Below, piece after piece: positions 46,398-56,031 of a stretch of 64,000 nucleotides of DNA; position 1 is the first letter of the stretch, and each line of letters begins with the position of its first letter. A program made the translations under genes and the position numbers. The DNA is taken from contig CP126196.1 in the NCBI GenBank assembly GCA_030272155.1, positions 3,472,001 through 3,536,000 of the forward strand. The letters are read 5' to 3'. The notes under the pieces are model-generated. The model saw only the letters and a list, made by a program, of their open reading frames with translations. It searched no databases and was not told where the DNA came from. The stretch is from Tetradesmus obliquus. Lineage: Eukaryota > Chlorophyta > Chlorophyceae > Sphaeropleales > Scenedesmaceae.

Positions 46398-47035
46398 GCA
46401 GCAGCAGCAGGCTGTCATGGCGGCATGGCAGCGTCTGCAGCTTGGCATGCAGGCGCAGTTGCGTCGACAGAACGGTCAATCGTGTAGGCAAGCATTGCCG
46501 TAGGCAGCAGTGTACATGCAGCATGGCTGTTTGTCTGGTGCGGTTTTGAGCTGGTGACGTCACCCTGCACACTCAGCATGCCAAGTCTTAGCTGCTGCTT
46601 TTGGACTTGCTTTGTTTGGGGGCAAGCATTGGGGATGAAAAACTTCGAGTTCGCCCAGCATCTGCAGTGCATTTTTGGCACAGGTGCCACCAGCAGAGGC
46701 TGATGCCAGCAGATAGCTCTTTTTGCCACCTTGGGGTGCTTTTTTACGTGATCCTTGTTGTCGTGGCATTGCATTGCAGCTTGAGGAGGCCTGGTGATGC
46801 GTATAATCCTTTTTATTGCTTTTGCAATGGTTCCTGCAACCCTTTCTTACTATGATGCAGTACTGTACAGCTGATACGGTCGGTACACTCCAAAAAACCT
46901 AACGGTGTCACCCATCAACTGTGGCAATGGACTGCTGTGTAGGTAATCGCAAACACCAAGCATTCGTAACCGGCTGCCAAAAGCGAGACACGAACTCCGC
47001 CCGAAGGATGCGAAAGTTGCAAGCAAACGAGACAC
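46398..47035. other. Spacer between coiled-coil and METTL26-like genes
   Basis: Tandem-gene spacer holding one 3' UTR and one 5' region. No conserved frame or repeat seen. Confidence 0.45.
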
Positions 47036-48634
47036 ATGCTGCCCGCCTTTTCTAGCTCTACCAGAGTGTATGCTGCCAGTAGATCAAGCACAACAGTGAA
47101 AACAATCGCAAGGCTACACGGAACAGCTGTATCGCAGCTCAGCACGACAGTCATGTCTGCTACAGGTGGGGAAGCAGTAGCACCAGGTACCAGCCCAATC
47201 AGCACCTTGGTGTCAAGGTGTATGCAGGTGCTTGAGTAACAATCCAATACTTTAATACCTGCACTGTGCGTCTCCTCCATCTCCTGCTGTCCTACTTGCA
47301 ATGGGGTGCTGGTGCTGCTGCTGCTGCTGCTGATGTGCTGCACTTTACAGGCTACAGCTGGGACAAGTATCAGGGGCAGGACAAGGTTGTTTCACCATCA
47401 GCAGGTGAGTCCACGGTAACTACTGACACAATTGTCAACAACGCAAGCACCTGCCTCACCTTGTACTTCTGTGCATTCACAGTGCGCCTGGTGTTGACAC
47501 CAAACAGCTGTACGTGCACCATGGCGCCAACTTGATCTGGAACTTTGCAGAAGCAAATTTCTGCTGGAGGGAATGCCCTGTCCGCACCCCACACTCCAAT
47601 ACCATGCCGCCCACAGCGCACTGCGTCTGCCTTCTTTTGTGTGTGTCACATGCTGTTGTTTGCGCTGCATGAAATCACAGAGCGGAACAAGCAGCCAATC
47701 CTCAAGGAGCTCCGAAAGCACTTGCCCACCTCTGGACTCATACTAGAAGTGGCCTCAGGCACAGGCCAGCACATAACACACTTCGCAGCAGCACTCAGCA
47801 GCAGCAGCAGCAGTGGGCTGCACTGGCAGCCGAGTGACGTCACAAGCGAGCTGTTTGGCAGTATCAGCGCATATGTAGCAGATGCACAGCTGAAGAATGT
47901 GCGGCCGCCGCTGCTACTGGATGCTTCGCTGCCGGTTGGGCAGTGGCCGGTGCGGGAGCCGTGCGCGGCAGTGATGGCGGCCAACGTGACACACATATCG
48001 CCATGGTGAGCCAGCAGCTGAGCTGCATGTTGGTGTAAGCATGTTGTTAAGAGAGTGATTGCATTGGGGTGTTAGCATGCGAGCGAAGAAGGCGACAAAT
48101 GAGGTGGCCGCGTAGGACAATGTTGTGTACGCTTGCAGTGCAGCAGCACGCAGGCATTGCTCGACCAGGCTGTGTGTTGGTGTGCAAGCAGTAGCTGTGC
48201 TGCCAGCACACCAGTGGTGCTGTCAGAGCGGCGACCACACTCTGAGACCACATTGTTTGTAATAGTGAAACTTGATCTGGCAACATAGCAGGGGATGCAC
48301 TTTGGACGCTGTACAGGCTGCCGCAGGTCTCAGCTCAAATGCACTCGCATTGCCGCTTGCCTGTAGGCGCGTCACGCAGGGGCTAGTGGCTGGCGCAGGC
48401 GCTCTGCTGCAACCGGGCGGCCTGCTGTTTATCTACGGCCCTTTCAAGATAGACGGTGCCTTCACCAGTGACAGCAACCGGCAGTTCCACGAGAGCCTGA
48501 CTGCCTCAAACCCCGAGTGGGGGTACAGGGATGCTGCTGACGTGTCAAAGGAGGCGGCAGCAGCGGGGCTGGCGCTGCAGCAGTGCGTGGCGATGCCTGC
48601 CAACAACTTTGCGCTGGTGTTCCGGAAGAGCTAG
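47036..48634 (+). CDS. METTL26/DUF938 (UPF0585) SAM-dependent methyltransferase-like protein
   Basis: Four exons (47036-47186, 47351-47404, 47681-48005, 48367-48634) join in phase: 798 nt, 265 aa. Diagnostic DUF938 motifs: SPSAERNKQPILKELRKHL (formed across the exon 2/3 junction), SAM-binding motif I LEVASGTGQHITHFA, LHWQPSDV, NVTHISPW, GALLQPGGLLFIYGPFKIDG, NRQFHESL, NPEWGYRD and the C-terminal AMPANNFALVFRKS. The Trp of HISPW is split across the exon 3/4 junction. The N-terminus (MLPAFSSSTRVYAASRSSTT) could be an organelle presequence. The family has bacterial and animal members; the methyl acceptor is unknown. The exon 1 assignment rests on phase and the ATG and is the weakest part. Confidence 0.88.
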
Positions 48635-48835
48635 GGCGGGTGTGCAGCTACAATGGTGTTGTACGGTTCGCTTTCCAGTTGTCGCAGACCATTCATTTGC
48701 CTTGTTGTGGCTCAGACTGGGGCTGGCGCTGCAACAGTTGCGTGGCAATGCCTGCCAAAGACTGTTGTTGCGCAAGTTGCGCTCGCCGAGTCCGGTACAG
48801 TGTACCAGAAGAGCTAGGGCCGGGCGTGGCAATAT
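48560..48835 (+). repeat. Duplicate of the METTL26-like coding end past its stop codon
   Basis: The sequence coding GLALQQCVAMPANN and the end (agagctaggg) at 48567-48643 recurs at about 48720-48822 with indels. The copy lies wholly in the 3' flank. Confidence 0.8.
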
Positions 48836-48892
48836 ACCTATATTGTCACGCGGCTACCGCGATTTTTGATCCGATAGTATGATAATGATCTC

Positions 48893-49016
48893 CCCTCGTA
48901 GGGGGATGGCAGGAGTCCCGGTGCATGACCGAGGTTTTGTGTGTCGGCCCTGCTTTCTTCCCTCCGTTAATTCCGCCCTCTGAGAAGACGGCGTAGACAC
49001 TTTCAACTTTCAACTT
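48893..49016 (+). mobile_element. 5'-truncated non-LTR retroelement 3' end (or short retroposon)
   Basis: A 124-bp insert is flanked by perfect 13-bp direct repeats TGATAATGATCTC (48880-48892 and 49017-49029), as expected of a target-site duplication. It ends in a short tandem tail of TTTCAAC units, typical of LINE 3' ends that terminate in simple repeats. No coding capacity. Orientation is inferred from the tail. Confidence 0.8.
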
Positions 49017-49029
49017 TGATAATGATCTC

Positions 49030-49719
49030 TTGATGCATGGACTGTGCTGCTGATGGCTGATTGACATTTCACAATCCACTGCCGCCGGATATCGCCATCG
49101 TGTGCTGCAGCAGCTTGTGTTGACAGAACGCGTTACAATTTGTAACACAGACCACCAGTGAGGCTAGACCTGGCTGAGCCGAATTGCTCAACAGCTGGCT
49201 TGCCAGCCATCATCATCACATTTTTTCACATTTTGGAAGTTACAAGAGTAACCTTGCCCGTTGGGGAGCCAATGACAGGCTCATTGGGCAGAGAAAAAAG
49301 CAACCTTGACCGGTCCTTTGAAAGGAAAGACACTACCAAATCTCATCCTGAAAATCGTCGCACATAAAATCATCATAGGGACGCAATGTCTGCAGACAGC
49401 TGCCTGCAGAACCGAAGTAACTGCACAGCTTATTGTGCCGCTTGAAGCACAGCAATGCATCCATGCCCAGTCCTCACACGAAACTCAATGGGAGGTGCTA
49501 AGCGGCAACTGCCGCTGACTTACAACAGCGCGAGTAAGACGTGCGTCAGCACCTTGCGTCATCCAGCATGCATTACCCACACAGTTCACATACACGCTGA
49601 TACCACGGCAACTCAGCTTGCTGCAACTCACAACCTTCAACTAGGAAGTGCACCACGAACACCAGGCTCATGCATGTGTAGAGTAACCACCAACATCCCC
49701 CCACCCAATGACAGCCCCC
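49030..49719. other. Spacer between retroelement fragment and phosphatase 3' copies
   Basis: No conserved coding sequence. Contains gacaggctcattgggca near 49273, a word partly shared with 63840. Confidence 0.4.
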
Positions 49720-50097
49720 TCACAGCTTGCCTTGCAGCTGCTGCTGCTGCTGCTGCTGCAGCGGCTGCTGCTGCTGTGGCGGCTGCGCCTGGCTCAGCGC
49801 CTGCGTGCCTGGGGGCGGCTGCAGCTCACCCTGCTGCTGCTGCTGCTTCTGCTGTTGCTGGCCTGCCCCTCCAGACGCCATGCTGAACTCCTCTTGCTGC
49901 TTGCCATTTGCTGCTTTGTCTGCTTCAGGTTGTGGCAGTGATGAGTCGTGGCTGACGGGCATGCTGCAGGCCTGTGCATGCTGCACCTCTGATATGTCTC
50001 AAGCCCTCTTACAGCTTGCCTTGCGGCTGCCGCTGCTGCTGCTGCTGCCGTTGCGCCTGGCTCAGCACCTGCGTGCCCGGCAGCGGCTGCAGCTCAC

Positions 50098-50132
<35 letters not shown>

Positions 50133-50301
50133 CCTGCGCCACCGGACGCCATGCTGAATTCTTCTTGCTGTTTTCCATCTGCTGCGTCATCTTCCTCAGG
50201 GTGTGGCAGCGATGAATCGTGGCTGATGGGCATGCTGCTGGCCTGTGCATGCTGCTCCGCTGATATGCCTCAAGCCCTCTCATAGCTTGCCTTGCGGCTG
50301 C

Positions 50302-50361
<60 letters not shown>

Positions 50362-50773
50362 CCTGCGCCGCCAGACGCCATGCTGAACTCCTCCTGCTGC
50401 TTTCCATTTGCTGCTTCACCTCCCTCAGGGTGTGGCAGCGATGAGTCGTGGCTGATAGGCATGCTGCAGGCCTGTGCATGCTGCTCCTCATATACGCCTC
50501 ACAGCTTGCCTTGCGGCTGTCACTGCTGCTGCTGCTGCTACTGCCGCTGCGACTGACTCAGCGCCTGCGTGCCCGGCGGCGGCTGCAGCTCACCCTGCTG
50601 CTGCTGCTGCTGCTGCTGGCCTGCCCCTCCAGATGCCATGCTGAACTCCTCTTGCGGTTTGCCATTTGCTGCTTCGTCTCCTTCAGGGTGTGGCAGCGAT
50701 GAGTCGTGGCTGATAGGCATGCTGCAGGCCTGTGCATGCTGCTCCTCATATACGCCTCACAGCTTGCCTTGCG

Positions 50774-50805
<32 letters not shown>

Positions 50806-50854
50806 CGCTGCCACTGACTCAGCGCCTGCGTGCCCGGCGGCGGCTGCAGCTCAC

Positions 50855-50886
<32 letters not shown>

Positions 50887-51038
50887 CCTGCCCCTCCAGA
50901 TGCCATGCTGAACTCCTCTTGCGGTTTGCCATTTGCTGCTTCGTCTCTTTCAGGGTGTGGCAGCGATGAGTCATGGCTGATGGGCATGCTGCAGGCCTGT
51001 GCGTGCTGCTCCTCTGATAAGATGAAGGGAGCAAGCAC
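49720..51038 (-). repeat. Five tandem copies of the phosphatase gene's terminal coding segment
   Basis: The segment coding EEQHAQACSMP-SHDSSLP through a Gln-rich tail ending GKL-stop occurs in the true last exon (ends 50757) and in copies ending near 50511, 50280, 50009 and 49720 (units of about 220-290 bp). Copies at 50280, 50009 and 49720 keep the frame to GKL-stop; the next-to-true copy has TAG within its CAG run at 50538. Two junctions continue in frame past the stop as GVYEEQHAQ. Confidence 0.9.
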
Positions 51039-54000
51039 TTCATGCTTAAAGGTGCCTAGCTCTAGCAGGGTGGGGTTGGCTGCACAGCAGGGGAGAAGCA
51101 GCAGCAGATGCGGCAGCAGAAATCAACGGCATGCACAGCTGGCAGCGATGCAGCAGCATGTCACAGACTGCTGCTTACAGCAGACACATGCAGGCACGCA
51201 AAACACAGATCGCAGCGCAGGCACAACTCAATAGCACGCATCGCTATGCACCACACACATCCACCCATTAACGAGGCATCCAAAACCCAAGCAACTTAGG
51301 ATGCTCACCTTCTGCCGCCCCTGGCAGCTGCAGCGGCTGCTTGTTGTAGAGCACCTGCACCACAAACGGCCCTGGCGCCTCACTGCTGCTGCTGCTGCAG
51401 CTGCTGCTGGCTGCTGCTGCATTGCCTGCTGCCATGTTAATTTGCAGCTGGTGTGTGGGTGGCTTCAGCTCCCTCAGCTTAAACACCAGGTTGCTTATGC
51501 ATGACAAACCAACAGCAGGCATGATGCGCCACAAGCAATCACGCACAGTCCAAGCCAATGCACCCGCATACTGCTCACCTTCTGCTGCCCCCGGCAGCTG
51601 CAGCGGCTGCTTGTTGTACAGCACCCGCACCACAAACGGCCCCGGCGCCTCACTGCTGCTGCTGCTGCTGGCTGCTGCTGCATTGCCTGCTGCCATGTTA
51701 TTTTGCAGCTGGTGTGTGGGTGGCTTCAGCTCCCACAGCTCAAACACCAGGTTGCTGATGTAGGGGGGCCAGCGCTGCAAGTCACAGCCCAGCGCTGCGT
51801 GCACAACAAGCAGGATTGTACGTTGTGTTTAGTTAGGGATAAGATATGTCATGTCAACAAACATTTGGGGCCCAGCGCTGCAGGTCACAGCCCAGTGCTG
51901 CGTGAGGAAAACAAGTGCACAAGAACACGCGTTGCTTATGAGTTGTTTGGGACAGAGACTTTATCAAGGGATGCATCACACATGTCTTGGAACTGGACTA
52001 CCGCATGAAACAGCAGCTGCAACGGACAATCACATCCTGATGCACAACAGGACGCATGACGGGGAGCAAGCGAGTTTTGCAGTACGGCGCGTGCATTCAT
52101 GCCAAGTTCATACTCCCAACAAAGATCACGCGAACACCACCCTGCAGAAGCTTGCTGGCACACAACAGCAAGCCTGGCAGTCTCTTCAGTCTTGAAAGCA
52201 CAACAAAGCACATGTCAAACATGCATACTAGATAATAAAATGGCTCACCTGTGAGCAGCGGCATGATGGTGGAGTCATGCCCACTGAACATCATCAGCTT
52301 GGCATGGCTGCTGCTGCTGCTGCTGCCAGCCTGGCCTGCTGCTGCTGCTGCTGCTGTCTCCATGTTTGCCAGCAGGATGTCCAGCAGCCGCCCCATGCTC
52401 AGCCGCAGCACTGCGTGGCCGTGCTCATCAACGAGCGCGGGGCAGATGAACGCAGAAATCTCCTCTGTTGCCTGCAAGTGTTGGCACATACAGCATTTTA
52501 GACATCTGCTCAGCCGCAGCACTGCGTGGCCGTGCTCATCAACGAGCGCAGGGCAGATAAAGGCGGAAATCTCCTCCGTGGCCTGCAAATAATGGCAGCA
52601 TTGCATATTGCCAGCATTATTTGCTCATCAACCAGGGCGGGGCATTTGAATGCAGAAATCTCCTCCGCTGCCTGCAAGTGTTGGCACATACAGGATCAGT
52701 TGTCAAAGCAATACGTTGCATCAACTGGGTTGCCTGCATAGCAAGCAAGCGGGCGGATAAACGCAGAGATCTCCTCTGTTGCCTGCACACAATGGCACGT
52801 GCAGCATAATGTTTGCCAGCAGGATGTCCAGCAGCCGCCCCATGCTCAGCCGCAGCACTGCATGGCCGTGCTCATCAACCAGGGCGGGGCAGATGAACGC
52901 AGAAATCTCCTCCGTCGCCTGCAGGACACATGCAGCAATGAACGTTGCAGATGAGCATGATATCATGTTTGTTGCCCGCATGGCTATGGTTATCCACCAG
53001 GGCCAGGCAGATGAACGCAGTAAATTTCTCCGTTGCCTGCAAACAACAGCACATGCAGCACTGCACATGGCAGGTGAGAGCTGACATGTCCAGCAGCCGC
53101 CCCATGCTCAGCCGCAGCACTGCGTGGCCGTGCTCATCAACCAGTGCCGGACAGATAAAAGCAGAGATCTCCTCAGTCGCCTGCAAGTGTTGGTACATAC
53201 AGCGTTTCAGACATCTGCTCAGCCGCAGCACTGCGTGGCCGTGCTCATCAACGAGCGCAGGGCAGATGAAGGCGGAAATCTCCTCCGTGGCCTGCAAGTG
53301 TTGGCACATACAGCATTTTAGACCTCTGCTCAGCCGCAGCACTGCGTGCCCGTGGCTGTCCACCAGACCCGGGCAGACGGAGGCAGATATCTCCTCAGTC
53401 ACCTGCAGGACACATGCAGCAGCGCAAATTGCAGAACCGCCAGCACGCACCGCACACACAAAGAGACGACAACTCGGGGAACTGCACAAGCATGAATTCA
53501 CAGAACCAGCATCCAGGAAACAGCCATGCACAAACAACAACCAGATTCACAGTGAGTGTGTTGTTGTGCTCACCAGCCTGTCCACTGCCTCCTTCATCTC
53601 CTCGGTCAGGCCGTGAGGCAGCGCCTTGCCGTGGGCGGCTAGCGAGGTGAAGGCGTCATGCACGTCACTCATCATCCACCTGCAGGTAGCAGAACAAGCC
53701 AGAGGCAGAAACAATCAAATGCCTCTTTCTTCATAGCCCTGCATGCTGCTGGTTGTCCACACCGTGCAAGTGCATGCACCCAACACATATCCCTAGTCAC
53801 GTGTGGGAAATCTACACGCTGCTGCTGCTGCTGCTGCTGCTGGCTCTCTGCAGCCATTCAAAAAGGCACATTGCCCCCGTGCACCTGAAAGGACAGTGCT
53901 GTCTCCTTACCTCTTATCCCATGCTCCCTCTGGCAGGTTGAGCAGCTGTGTGAGCTGCTGCTGCAGCTGCTTGATGCCCTGCGCTCTGCTGGGGCTCTCC

Positions 54001-55985
54001 CAGCTCGCTGCAGCAGCACAGTGCAGCACAGTGCAGCACAATGAAGTACAGCAGGCAGATATGTTGCATTCAGATTCACGTCTGGCACGCTGTGGGTGAC
54101 TTGCACTTGCAGCCCTGCTGGGCTCCCCCAGCTTGCTGCAGCAGCACATAAACCAGACATCGCAGATGCTAGCAACACATTGGGCAGCGCTGCCTACCCA
54201 GCACCCTACACCTCCTTAGTACTGCTGCTCAGTTGTAGTCCAGGCAAACCTGCCCTACCCCAGTTTGGAACTCAATTATTGCTGTTTTAGCAGTCACTGC
54301 CTGCTCAACTCACCTTTGAGCATTGCCTCTGAGTCCTGCGTCAGCACCTTGAGGTGTGGGCAGCCCTACCCGCCCAACACACAAACAAAAATACTGCTGT
54401 CTGTGCTGTTGTTTGTGTGTGCTAGCTGCTTGATCCACTCACCTTTCAGCATCGCCTCTGATGCCTGCGTCAGCACCTTGAGGTGTGGGCAGCGCTGGCC
54501 TGCCCAACACCCTGAACCAATGTATGTGCTGTGAACTGTTGGTACGCGCTGCAATTCTCATTCACCCTTGAGCATTGCCTGTGAGGCTTGCATTAGCACC
54601 TTGAGGTGGGGGCAGCGCTGCCCTACCCAACACCCCAAACCCTTCTTTCTCTGTACCACAATTCATACCTAGACTGTACTAGCGCTGCCACTCACCCTTG
54701 AGCATGGCTTTTGAGGTTTGCATCAGCACCTTGAGGGCAGCAGCTCTACCCACCCAACACATAAACAAATCACCATTGTCTGTGCTGTTGTTTGCGTGTA
54801 CTAGCTGCTTAATCGACTCACCTTTGACCATCGCTTCCGAGGCCTGCATGAGAACCTTGAGGTGTGGGCAGCGCTGGCCTGCCCAACACCCTGAACCAAT
54901 GTATGTGCTGTGAACTGTTTGTACGCACTGAGATCTCTCACTCACCCTTGAGCATTGCCTCTGAGGCTTGCATTAGCACCTTGAGTGAGGGGCAGCGCTG
55001 GCCTACACAGCGTTATAAACCTACTTTCTCTGTACCCAAACGTACATCTGCTCTGTACTGATCGTGCTACTCACCCTTGAGCATGGCTTCTGAGGCTTGC
55101 ATGAGCACTTTGAGGTGGGGGCAGCGCTTGGTGTCTGCATACAGAATCTCATCTAGATCACCCGAGGTGGTCACGGGGATGGGCTGCATGACGCCTGTGC
55201 ATTGTGAGCGGCAGAAACAAAGATGTTTGAGCGAGATGTGCACACATGATCTCATCTAGGTCGGCTGAGGTGGTCACAGGAATGGGCTGGCTGACACCTG
55301 CGCATTGTGTGCAGCCCGAAAAAAAAGCACGAGTCAGTGGGATGCGCATACAAAATCTCACCCTGATCACCAGAGGTGGCCACGTGATGTACCGGCTGAC
55401 GCCTGCGCCCATGCCAAACGCCTAATGCGCAAGCGTCTACTGCTGAAGCATCTACTAGCTGTGGATGCTGCTGCATTGTAGTATTGTTCTACTGGTCACT
55501 GGGATGGCGGTTGTAGATTGTTCGGTATGCTATGCTGCACTAGCACTCCTGCAGCTGTCGCAATGCCTCCCTGTTGCACTCCCTCATGCACACCTGGGTA
55601 TAATCCTGTCAGCACGCCCGCCAGGGTGGCACGCGTGCGGCTGAAGTTGGTGGTACGTGCAGCCACCACGCCTGGTGCAACAGCAGCAGCACAAAAAGCA
55701 AAAAGAAAGCACAGCAAGGCGCCGCAGCACGTCACCAACAGTCAGAAGCAAGCACAAGCAAGAGGCATCATGCCGGGCGTTGAACAACAGCTGCAACAGC
55801 AGCATATCTTGCAAGCACCAGTGCATACCATTTAAGCATTGGCAAACCTGGTCAAAGTTGATCAAACACAGTCAAACATGGTCAAACATGGTCAACGGCT
55901 CACCTGGCTTGAGGCTGGCAGGCAGGAAGCCGTAGGTGTCTATGTACTGCTGCCGCAGCCAGTAGCCCAACTCCAGCGCCTTGTT

Positions 55986-56031
<46 letters not shown>

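Noticed and set aside
49720-50720. Four extra genes for Gln-rich proteins
   Set aside because: They are copies of the phosphatase's last exon lacking promoters, start context and the catalytic part.
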